Of a stretch of DNA of 64,000 nucleotides, positions 49,009 to 59,099 are shown piece after piece. This DNA is from Nematostella vectensis (lineage: Eukaryota; Cnidaria; Anthozoa; Actiniaria; Edwardsiidae). The notes under the pieces are model-generated. The model ran no database searches. It had not been told where the DNA came from and saw only the letters and a program-made list of their open reading frames with translations. Every line of letters starts with the position of its first letter. The first letter of the stretch is position 1. The DNA lies in the NCBI RefSeq assembly GCF_932526225.1, contig NC_064043.1, forward strand, positions 10,521,821 to 10,585,820. Direction: 5' to 3'. Position numbers and translations under genes: made by a program.

Positions 49009-49325
49009 GGGACCTTCGGCAACGCGGACGTCGACGGCAGAAAACAATGGGATTTGATTCAGAGTTCAATAGCAGCACGTAGAAATGTGTTCTGTCTGAT
49101 ACATTTCAGCCTTTTTCAGTAAAACCACGACGTGAAAAGTTTCACGGTCAGTAGAAAACGCGGATGTTTGCACTGTAAACTCCACTTACTACGTTTGCTG
49201 GTGTAGAAAAAATGTCCTTAGTTCATTTTTATCTGTCTCTGACTATAATGTCGCCACGCGAAAACATCTTTTTTCTGATCGCGTTGTCCTAGCCGTCGTC
49301 GTCGTCCTTGCTTACATAAGGTCCC
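49009..49325. mobile_element. 317-bp MITE with TA target duplication
   Basis: The ends are GGGACCTTCGGCAACGCGGACGTCGACGGC and, inverted, GCCGTCGTCGTCGTCCTTGCTTACATAAGGTCCC. TA lies on both sides (49007-49008 and 49326-49327). The inverted ends pair over about 30 bp with mismatches in the middle. TA duplication is typical of Tc1/mariner-type elements. Confidence 0.75.
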
Positions 49326-49416
49326 TAATAATCTTCGAAGGCCATCTTGCCGTCCGTCGTAGTTGTCAACACTCCGTAATGACGCAGCAACGTGTAATTC
49401 TTGGAATCTTTTTTGT

Positions 49417-51273
49417 TTAGTCTTCCGTCATGCCGAGTCTTCTCATCACTATGCTACGTATTCCTTGTCTGTCTTCTTTCCCGGAGTTCAATAACGGAAA
49501 TGCTTCCATTTGTACAAAGTATCTAGGCTTCAAACTCAAACCATCAGCGCTTGGCGGCCACTGCTGCTCACACCAGGCCTCCAGCGCCTTTAGTCTTGCT
49601 CCCGTGTCGTCATCATTCACGCTCTTGAGAATAACGCATGCGCACAGCTCCTCAGTATACCGCTGGTCTGGAACACCGACTACTGCAACATCCAGAACAT
49701 CAGGGTGCTCTTGAAAGACTCTTTCCAATTCAGCCGGGAAAATCTTTACGGTTGCACGCTTAAGGAAATCTTTTTTTCGGCCTAGAACCTCAATTCTCCC
49801 ATCCTTATCCATCTGACAGATATCTCCCGTGTGATACCAGCCGGTGAGTGACTTTGCGCGTCTTGTAGACTCAGGATTCCCGAGATACTCCCTGAAAACC
49901 CAAGCACTTCGGACACACATCTCTCCTGCCACTCCTCTCTTTACCATCTTGCCTTCATCATCAACTACCTTCGCCTCGACACCCGGAAACACCGACATCT
50001 TGCCGTAATCACAAATGGAAATGGTGTCCTTCGTGTACGTCGTGATAGCATGCTGGCACCCTTCTGTAGATCCATAGGAATTCCGCACTGTGATGTCAGG
50101 TAACGCATCGAGGAGGCGCGCTGTAATTGCTTTTGTATACAGCTGGCCACCAAGTATGACATACTGTAGGCTAGACAAGTTGTACTTCAAATGGAGCCGG
50201 TTATTCGAAAGCTTTTGGATCAAAGCGACGCTAAGCAGACCCCTGGTACAACTTTCGCTTTCGAGAATCGCAAAAACTGCCTCGTTGGTCGATTCGGATA
50301 GCGCCATTTCGGTGGGGACCCATACCACGGTGACACCTAGGCAGATCTGGTAAACATTCAATGTCCCCCATGCCCAAGCCATAGGACGATCGCAATACCA
50401 GATTTCCCGAAAAGGGTTCAGACAGGTTCCCAGGTTCTTAAGGGGCTCAAAAGAATCAAGGTAGGAGTGAATAGTATTTGCGTATGAGTGAACTGTGTGC
50501 TGGACCATCTTCGGGAGGCCTGTGCTTCCGGAAGTGAAAAGTGATACAAGAGGGTCATCCATTTGTACGCGTTTTTGAGCTGTCATAAGTTCGCACAACA
50601 AGCTGTGTTCCTGGCCTCGCTGCAAAAGTGTCTCATAACGAAGCACGGACATGTTTGAGATTGGATACTTGTCTCCGAGGGATATAACAATAGGGTAACT
50701 CGTAGCATGAAATGCGCCAACGTTAGCCATGTGGGAAATCTTCTTGTTACGATCAACTTTAAAAGAATCAAGATTGGACGCTCGAATTTTGTCAGCATTA
50801 TGAACCAAAGTGCCAATCCCTTTCTGTAGCTGTTGTATCTGTGAGTCCTGCATAAAAGTCCCAAAGACAATAGCTCGCAGCTCCAGACCGCTTATTAGGC
50901 TAACTTTATCATGCGTCAGGCCACCAGGACCCAATAATATAACGTGTGCACCAATACGGTGTAACGCCATGAGGAAGACCGCGTAACGAATACCGCTGGC
51001 TCCAATCAGCAACACGTGGTTACCCCGTGACACCCCAAGATGAAGAAGAGACGCTGCTATATACATCGACCTGTGAGATGAGGAGCAAACTTTGCTTGTA
51101 AGTGTTTCAACGATTTCACGATATAAGTGAGATTCGGTGGTGATTTTGCGTAAGCAAAGATTATAATGAGATTTTATAGTTCTTATGATTGTTGCAAAGG
51201 CAAAAGCGAAATAATTGTACATACGTATAAACGCCATACCACAAGTACCATTTCGGTCGCAATATAAAGGCAT
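49417..51273 (-). CDS. AMP-forming acyl-CoA synthetase-like adenylate-forming enzyme
   Basis: A single intronless frame of 618 residues with the AMP-binding (ANL superfamily) motifs: SLFTSGSTGLPKM at 244-256 (P-loop), NSYGSTEG at 398-405, GWYHTGD at 478-484, GRKKDFLKRATVKIFPAELE at 498-517, and NSGKEDR at 596-602, whose Lys599 is in the place of the catalytic C-domain Lys. The family activates carboxylic acids, usually fatty or aromatic, with ATP, then forms a thioester. The hinge motif has KRATVKIFP where IKxxGxxIxP is usual. The first about 45 residues include a hydrophobic stretch (YFAFAFATII) and may be an anchor or an artefact of the chosen ATG. The substrate cannot be inferred. Confidence 0.88.
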   Translation of the reverse strand: MPLYCDRNGTCGMAFIRMYNYFAFAFATIIRTIKSHYNLCLRKITTESHLYREIVETLTSKVCSSSHRSMYIAASLLHLGVSRGNHVLLIGASGIRYAVFLMALHRIGAHVILLGPGGLTHDKVSLISGLELRAIVFGTFMQDSQIQQLQKGIGTLVHNADKIRASNLDSFKVDRNKKISHMANVGAFHATSYPIVISLGDKYPISNMSVLRYETLLQRGQEHSLLCELMTAQKRVQMDDPLVSLFTSGSTGLPKMVQHTVHSYANTIHSYLDSFEPLKNLGTCLNPFREIWYCDRPMAWAWGTLNVYQICLGVTVVWVPTEMALSESTNEAVFAILESESCTRGLLSVALIQKLSNNRLHLKYNLSSLQYVILGGQLYTKAITARLLDALPDITVRNSYGSTEGCQHAITTYTKDTISICDYGKMSVFPGVEAKVVDDEGKMVKRGVAGEMCVRSAWVFREYLGNPESTRRAKSLTGWYHTGDICQMDKDGRIEVLGRKKDFLKRATVKIFPAELERVFQEHPDVLDVAVVGVPDQRYTEELCACVILKSVNDDDTGARLKALEAWCEQQWPPSADGLSLKPRYFVQMEAFPLLNSGKEDRQGIRSIVMRRLGMTED

Positions 51274-53714
51274 TTAAGACCCTAGAATCGAGGATGATGT
51301 TTGTTTTATTTGTAGAGCAGAATTTCTTTTTTATTTTGTACAAAATTTTACTGCAGCATACATTGTTATACTTTAGCAATAGATTGTAGTCGTTTAGTTT
51401 GCTTCTGAAATGTTGCTTCGGTATAAGAGTCGCAGCTCGAGAGTCTTTAAATGCACACAAGTGATAAATAACACAAAATAAAGGAGATCGATTGCTTAAA
51501 TCTATAGGCCTGTTGTGTTTTGAGTGTGGTAATCATGGCTTTTGGATGGTGGTTTTGGTGGGGACCTAGGACGTTAACCGCCTTTTTCTTAAGAAAAAAT
51601 TATTTTTACACTTCAACTGTTTACTTGACATTATAATGTGCATTTATTACCTGTCTTTGAACTGTCGGTACGTCATACTTTCCCTATTCTTGTTCATGTC
51701 GTACACTACCAGGGCCTCTTGACCACCGCGTCGCTCGGCCAGGGAGTCTAGGTCCTGGTACATTGCATTGTGGGTCATTGGGCCCGTGTGCGGCACGTGA
51801 GTATAGCTCATAATGAGATTTTAGATCTTGAAATCGGTTTCTAGTATGAAAAAGTAATTTAAAATGTTTCATTTTTCATATTCCTAGAAACTGCTATTAT
51901 AGGCTTAATTGATAAATGTTTCAAGATAATAACCAATAAGAACTCTAGGATGAAAAAAATGTAGCCAAAAGCTGTGTTTCTGTAATCATCTTAAAATGAT
52001 CATATCTGATTCTTGTGTTGTTGTCGGTTTAGGATTTTAACTTGGGTTTGTCTTGTATCTGTTATGCAGAAGAAGGTTATATTATGCCGTTTCAAAAGCC
52101 ATTTCGCAAGACCATAGGTCTTAGATCGCAAAAAAATAAGTGCGTTGCTATACTAGATTGTACATTGCTCACAAATTTAAAATCACTTAATAACATGCTG
52201 AGAAGGACATAAATAATTACAGAATAGCGTTTTTCTATACCTTGATCGTTAAGTTCAAGGGCACAAAACGGATCTGTTGCGCAAAATACCTGTTCCGCAT
52301 CCCGTTTTTTTGCTGGCTGGTTGCTTTGTTAAAATGCCAAACCACTGCTGGCTGGGAAAAAAATGCCTAACTAATGCTTACTGGGAAAAAAAAAAAAAGA
52401 ATGGTGTACGTGTACGGTACGTGTTTCGGAAGGGGGGCTCGTTGTGTGCCCTTGTACGTTTTATAGTTCATTTATTTGATAACCAGTAGGTAATGCTGGA
52501 TACTACTGATAGATACGGCTCTCCCATCGCAAGCTTATTTGGTGATAGTCAATCAACACAACCATCCTAAGCTATGCAAGACATGTATTTATCAACAAAA
52601 GTTTCCGTGGCATACATGCATCCTTTGTTAGCCAAAGCTGTTCTTGTAAATAGATCTTGTTAAAGCAAAGCAGTGTCTTTATAAAACTAATATATTTTGG
52701 TTGGTATTTACTATTTTGTGTGGGCGAAAACTTAGTTGATGACCTATCGTAATATACTGATCATATACACACGTTATATTCCAAAATTACCGTCATCGCT
52801 AGGGACAGTAATTTTCGTTTATGGAGCCGGAGCCAGGCTCAAACATCAGTCGTTCATTTTCCATATGCTTTAGTTCAATATAGGGCTAGCTTACATGGCC
52901 CTCAACACGGACCAGTTCTGTAGTAAAGTAACGAAAGTAATAAGACAAAGTCTTATTACGTTTGGATTCTGCATGATCCCAAGTATTAATGATTATTGCT
53001 TACCTTTCTGAAGAGCAAACCTTAAGCCTTACGCTCGTTAAAGATGTAATTTGTTGTTTGGGATTTTATCCATGGATGAGTAAGCTCCCCACTTATCAAA
53101 TAGCGCAGGAATTTGGCTCCAGTGTTATCTTTTCAGAAGGTCCGGGGGGTCGTGTTGTGTTCAGATAAAAATCCAAATTTTTCTTAGAGTTAGCCCTGAT
53201 AAAGGAATATTTGATGTATTGGATCCGGATAAGGAGACTGTAGAATGTCTCCGGCAGCCTCAGGGGCGGGCCAATTAATTGAACAAGGGTGGGAGAGGGG
53301 GGGGGGGGGGCATATAATAACGAAGAAGGGGAGCAATGTTGGATATATTTTTTAACATTTCAGTTCAAAGAAAAGGGGGGATGCCAACAGAGATAAAAAA
53401 CTAGAACTTCCAATTAAAGCAAATAATAAGCAATCCGGATTCGAAAATTTGGGGAACAACAACAATGTATTGGTGATTTTTGTTTTTAATCCTTGTTACT
53501 GTCAATGTCTTATGTAAATCTCAGGCAAGGATATCATATATACATCGCTGTTATAAGATGACTTTTTAATTCTTAAATATGTATATTTTTAAGATTTATC
53601 TCGTCCCTTCCACGGTTCCGAAATATGAATACCAGTTTGAAGTGGCCAAGCGTAAGCGGAGTTTTCGAGTTACAAGGTTATCGATTTCTTATTCTATTCT
53701 TCTAGAAGTATTCC
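51274..53714. other. Intergenic stretch without recognised genes
   Basis: AT-rich, with a G run at 53297-53310 and many A/T runs. No ORF resembled a known protein. Confidence 0.4.
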
Positions 53715-54489
53715 CTGCAAGCATAGGCCTCTTTTCTCTGTATTTCGCTGGGTTGGCGTTCGCGAGGAAAAGAGACCTCTGCCATGGGTCGAAACTGTTT
53801 TCGTTGCGCATGCGTGAGCGTTTCTAAGTGACCGCATGACGTGCCAAAACCCGTACCATCGCGCGAAAGCTGTCAATATGCTAATTTTTGTCGTAAATTA
53901 TGAATTAAACTCCGGTTAGTTCTCCTCTTCGAAAAAAGAAAACAACTGTCAATTTCAATCCTTAAACCCAAACCTAAATGTCACTAAAAAGATTGAACTG
54001 TAAACGCAGCAAAGACGAGTTTTGTCTTGTCTGTGGGATAAATTTGAAGACATCTGGGCAGGCAAGTTTTTAAGTAATAAGTAAATATCGCACAGTTGGA
54101 CTCGAAGAAAACTTTTTGGTTAACTTAGATCAGCTAATTCCAGAAGAATATGCAAAAGCTGTAAACGGTTGATTGACTCGTTAGTCAAAAGAGAGAAAAT
54201 TCTGAATTAAGACAAGGCATCGAATGGCTTCTTTTCTAACTCGTCGCGTGATATTTCTACGGAGGACGCCGTTTCCAATGCGGGCTTATTATTCCACAGC
54301 GGATATACGCTTCACGCATGCGCTAGTCATTGTGGGCTCAAATAGTGGCCAGTAATTAATGAAGGGAGCATGCGCTCTGGATCTCCCGTCCACGATCGTG
54401 GACGGCGGTTTGATCAAACGAACTTGAGGTATCTTTTCCTCGCGAACGCCAGCCCAGCGGAATACAGAGAAAAGAGGCCTCTGCTAGCG
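53715..54489. mobile_element. Inverted-repeat element with 57-bp ends
   Basis: Left arm 53716-53772 (CTGCAAGCATAGGCCTC ... GGCGTTCGCGAGGAAAAG) pairs with 54432-54488 (CTTTTCCTCGCGAACGCC ... GAGGCCTCTGCTAGC). Only a few mismatches are seen. The interior has no ORF. A related, almost core-less copy is at 55771-55834. Confidence 0.75.
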
Positions 54490-55565
54490 TTTGGAGATTG
54501 GATTGTAAGATCACAGGCTCTAGGATATTTTTGTTCCAAAGTAATGTGTAACGCCTTGTTAGTGTGTTATAAATGTTTTTAAACATTTGTTAAAATAATT
54601 AAAATAATTTATTAAAATAAATTACGCATTTCTTTCCTCTACTGATTGTTGTTTCCTTGTTTTGGCCCTTCCAGCGAGCTGTACCCCGATTCCCCACTAT
54701 TTTATTATATAGCCTATCGTTGAAAAGTGTAAAATACATTCCTTGCTACAGCTATTGCAATCCATGCCTCCTCTTAAATTTGGAAATTCAAAGCAAGTTT
54801 TTATAGCATTAGAACTGAATCGATAGCCATTTACTGTAAGAGTATTGAAAGTTTGTTCTGTGAATACATGACTTCATTGTTTTAGCCAGGCAATAAAATG
54901 GCTGAAAAAACTATCACTTCTATTTTCAAAGACGAGGCCCCCCTTCTGGCAGCCAAAAATACAATATGTATGAGCTTTTTCTCAACTTTCTTTTTTTTTA
55001 AAGATTGCATTATTTTCTTCAAAGGAATTCTAGATGGAGGCCGATCTCTAACTTTCATTTGTTTTACATCTTTTGTAAGTTTTTTGACAGAACTCCTGTA
55101 GTAACTTTGCATACCAGTATTTATTTGAGCATCTTGAACATAACAATAGGCAGACAAACACATGAGTCTGAAGTCACAGCAGAAGTTGTGATTTGACTGT
55201 TGTCAATAATTGACAATTTGTAATGGGCCTCACTGGCTTTTGTAACAAATTTCCACCCATCTTGGGCTCAATATTATATTCCCGCCATGTTAGGCATTGT
55301 GTCAGCTGATTTTCATAATTGTATAGCATTTGTATAGCATTGAATGGCATTTGAATAGCATTGAATAGCATTTGTATAGCATTGTATAATTTTGTAGGCT
55401 TTGTTTTCTTTATACATACAGCCGACAGGCAATGGGGTTTGGACAATTCATTGAATCCCATACGCCACCAGTCCATAGGCATATTGGGTTAATTTTACTA
55501 CCCGCTGTAATAGGCATTAGGTTGATTCGTATACCCGCCTTGTAGGCATTCGGTTAGTTTCCAAG

Positions 55566-55600
<35 letters not shown>

Positions 55601-57192
55601 GTGCAAATAAACACTCCAGATCGGAGACTTGACCACAGGCAGCCACAAATTTCTGGGAATATTCGTCTCGTGTTTTTTTTGTTGTTGTTGACAGCATCGC
55701 CAGTGGCCATCGATAAATATCCATGCGAAATTCGCTATTATAACTCTAGAAAGCTGCAGTGAAAATGATTCCCTGCTAGCAGAGGCCTCATTTTTCTAGC
55801 GAAATACAGAGAAAAGAGGTCTCTACTAGCAGGGAATAAAAATGATATCACACCAGTGAAAAATACAATTTGAAATCCGCGAGAAGTCATGCGGAGGTAA
55901 TTTAGACAATTTATAGCTTGAACTTACCAAAAAAACCTCCAAGATACTTCGCAGAGAATGAAAAGAGTCGAAACCACGTGACGCGGAGTCCAAACAACCA
56001 AAAGCGATTTTTGGATAATCGACTCTACTAAACTGTAACACAGGGAACCCCCACACAAAAAAAACGATCGACTTCAAAATTAGACTTGCTCTCCGCTCGC
56101 TGCGCTCGCACGGAGCAATAAAGATTGCGCGCTACAAGATACCATGTTCGAAAACAAGCATTTCCAAATAACCCCGAAGAACAGCCACCTAGCAGGCTAC
56201 AATGTTTTCCCCATAATTGCTTAATTCAAAAGACTTTTCGCAGTCAGGAGCAGTTAAAAGCTTCACAAAATGTTATCAGAAAACATACACTTTTTGAATA
56301 TAATAACAGAAAAACTATCGTTTAATGTATGGGTTCGAATACACTCTTTTTTTATAAAAACGTCTAATTTTCAGTTAAGGGTGGGCCCTTCTTATTTTGG
56401 GGACATTTTAAGGCTGAATATGTTCTTAACAGTGTTCTTAAATTGAATTTGAAGACAATTACACTAATGATCAATAGCAATGATAGTGTTGTTACTATAT
56501 GAGCACAAGTTGATTCTGCATTTTAGAACGCATCAGGACTAAAAAAGACAATTTTTCTGCTATCTGAACCTCGGCATGTTCTTAAAATTTTTGTGAAACC
56601 TCAGGCTGGACAATCTTATAAAAAAGGTTCTTATAAAAAAAAGTGTATATGTCATGGCTAATAAGAAAACCGTTACTTTGAGTAGTTCAAGGAATTGAAA
56701 ACACCTGCCGCAAAGTCTTCTTAACGTTAAGATATAAATCAAGAAGAAAAGTAAAGAATGAAAAATAATCGCTGTTTACTAAAGGCGCCATTTCATCATT
56801 ACTTTGAGGGTTTTTGCGTGCCGTGAAAAGGTTTACGAATGTGTTTCAACTTTTCAAGGCGAAACCGTGTATAACAACAATGAGCTCTTTAGCAGATTAG
56901 ATAGCATTATCCCATAACTCCTCCGGTACAGCGGTCAACTCAAACAATACATTAAATCCGACAAAAAAGAAGCGAGAAGTTAAGTCCAAGCTGTTTAAAT
57001 ATATGGCACTTTCTCTTTAAAATCTTTCATTAGCAAGTGTTTTGAAAGTTAGCCATTGTGACTCACTCCCAGGGCAATATACAGAAGAATGGTACCTATA
57101 AAGCTGGTAGGCAAACCGGCAGTGAGGACACAGAGGAATACACTGCTAGAGAGTACACAAGTTTGAGCACTGTTAAAAACACTGTAAGCATT
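54490..57192. other. Intergenic stretch with short repeats
   Basis: It contains a short repeat of TATAGCATT/GAATAGCATTTG (55318-55385), a 33-C run at 55566-55598, and the core-less inverted repeat at 55771-55834. A TATA-like TTTAAATATATGG is near 56993-57005, roughly 190 bp upstream of the peptide gene ATG. Confidence 0.4.
55771..55834. repeat. Back-to-back ends of the 53715 element family
   Basis: CCCTGCTAGCAGAGGCCTC is followed about 45 bp later by its inverse GAGGTCTCTACTAGCAGGG. The two arms match the ends of the 53715-54489 element, so this looks like a copy that lost its core. Confidence 0.7.
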
Positions 57193-58962
57193 ATGATCTT
57201 CAGGCTAAACACAGCGTTTCTATTAGTGGCGTTCTTGCTACTCTCAACCGCCAGTAGTCAAAGAGCTGACCAAAAAAACAGAGAAGATACCTCTTCTAGA
57301 TATTGTGGGCGCTTTGGCTGTATTGGTGGAAAGCGGAGTGAAGGGAGCAGAGCTAAGGTAGGTTTTTTTTTACAACTCTGTTTTGTTGGAATTTTTTAGA
57401 GGATGGCCCCGAATGGAATCGGAAATGATGCTCGTTGTGTTCAATGTTCGAATGTTTTCTAACTTTTCTACCACGACATTCCAGAAAAGAATGCTCGTTT
57501 GCAGTTTTTTTCGTTAGGCTTTAAGTAATATAAGATCTGAGCCCTTAACTGAAATATGTCTTAAAAGATGCACAGAGAAGTCGGACAGCATGAAATTTTC
57601 TTGGGGATCATTAAACTAATGCGTTTCAAACAATGCCATGTTACTCGCCATCGTAAATTAATGTGCTCCTTGTTCTCCTTGAATCCACTTTGAAACCATT
57701 ATTTGAAAATTATCTCACCTTGCTAGTTGCTCTCGAAGTACCATGCCATGTTAGCATAATTGAATTCATCAGATGTGAAACACAATTGTTGCAGATCCGC
57801 GTTAATGATCTCCTATCGGATCCCTTCTAGAGATTTAGATTCGACTTATGAACCACAAAATCGCAAGTAAAAAGCCAAGGTGTATGATCCCCCACCCTAC
57901 CACCTCTTAGCCATATTTTGCACCTGCAGCCCGTCACCTTGCTAAACAGCATGGCTTGGTAACCTTGTGATATAACAGGTGCTCGGCAGACCAATCATTT
58001 TCACCGCTTAACGTTTACTTTTAGCATTTATATTCGTTTATATTTGAGACGCTAAACTATAACTTAGTAGGTCATCGAGCATAGTCCTGTCTTGCAGTAC
58101 ATTTACCGTTTCATTTGCTCACCGTAGCCTGCTTGCCTGCATCCGTCTCTCAACTCTCTAACCCTTCCTCCCCCCCTTCCCCCTATAAAGCTATCCCATT
58201 GCATCCCAAAATAAAGGCGGCTTTCTGAAACTCTTTACGCCATGAAGACGTAGTTTTTCACTTGCAAGAATTCTCCAAATAAATTTGGAAAAGAAGTCTG
58301 AGATAATCTAACTCTAAGATGGCATAAGTATTTTGCTATTTTCCGAGCTTCCGTCATTATGTCAATGAAGTATGATTCTCAATAAAAAGCCAGTAGCAAA
58401 ACTGTAGCAAAACTGTAGCAAAACTGTAGCAAAACTGTAGCAAAACTGTAGCAATTGTGGCTTCCACAAAACAAAACAAACAAAATAGAAAAAAAAAAAA
58501 CGGAAGCAAGCATGCTTGTCTTTTCCGCAACTAAAACACAGATGCCATATTTTCGTTACAGTCGTCAAATAAAATAAGAGAATAATCCTTTTGACCACGG
58601 GCGATAGGATAGTCAACCAATCCCACAGCCTTTTGGCCGTCGGCGGTGACCAAAAGACGGGTTAAGGTAATAATCCTAGAGGTTGTATAACCAATCGGTC
58701 AAAGACACGCGCACGTTTTAAATGCCACCAAAAGTCATTGTGAGCTTCTATAAATAAGAACGTCACCACAATTAAAAACCTTACATAACCTAAGCTATCC
58801 TATCGCCCGTGTTCTCGACTAGTGATTTACACAGCAAAGCAAATAATAAACCTTGCTTCCCTTCGCTCGTTCCTCCTGCAACTAAAGTTTATTTTCTTTT
58901 CTTATCAGAATATTATGATCCCGCCTTACGGAGAAGTCGATGGGGCAGAGGAGTATTTTTAA
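57193..58962 (+). CDS. Secreted precursor of a predicted cyclic amidated peptide
   Basis: Exon 57193-57357 (55 codons, donor AAG|GTAGGT) and exon 58909-58962 (acceptor TTTTCTTATCAG) join in phase 0 to give about 72 residues. The first 23 residues (MIFRLNTAFLLVAFLLLSTA...) are a strong signal peptide. Residues 37-48 read YCGRFGCIGGKR: two Cys spaced C-x4-C, then I-G-G and a K-R dibasic site. Cutting at K-R and amidation at Gly would leave an amide-ended peptide with a six-residue ring. Exon 2 is acidic (PPYGEVDGAEEYF) and ends at TAA. An AATAAA at 59085 follows. The upstream in-frame GTG at 57058 is not used. It could be a neuropeptide, hormone or venom peptide; the family is unknown. Intermediate exons in the 1.55-kb intron are not excluded. 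Confidence 0.6.
58391..58453. repeat. 11-bp tandem repeat
   Basis: About five to six copies of AAACTGTAGCA lie in the peptide-gene intron. Confidence 0.85.
58598..58809. mobile_element. 212-bp MITE with perfect 15-bp terminal inverted repeats
   Basis: CGGGCGATAGGATAG (58598-58612) is the exact reverse complement of CTATCCTATCGCCCG (58795-58809). It lies in the peptide-gene intron, about 100 bp before exon 2. It contains a TATAAATAAG sequence. Confidence 0.75.
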
Positions 58963-59084
58963 AACCACATCTCAGAGGAAGGGCGGCCGGAGCCAGAAAC
59001 AAGGAGCCAGCGTTATCGGTTTTACACTCTCACAGACAGTTCGGGAATGAACAATCAGTAGCTCTTGGCTACGTAGGCTGATGA

Positions 59085-59090
59085 AATAAA
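59085..59090 (+). terminator. Poly(A) signal of the peptide gene
   Basis: AATAAA, followed closely by a second AATAAA and a GT-rich stretch (TTGTGTGCTTTG), lies 123 bases after the proposed stop codon at 58962. It supports 58909-58962 being part of a last exon. Confidence 0.5.
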
Positions 59091-59099
59091 AATAAATGA

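Noticed and set aside
54882..55163. 93-codon minus frame rich in Lys
   Set aside because: No domain, start context or neighbouring exon; likely chance or old repeat.
57058..57192. Longer start for the peptide precursor
   Set aside because: The start codon there would be GTG, and the ATG at 57193 directly precedes a strong signal peptide.
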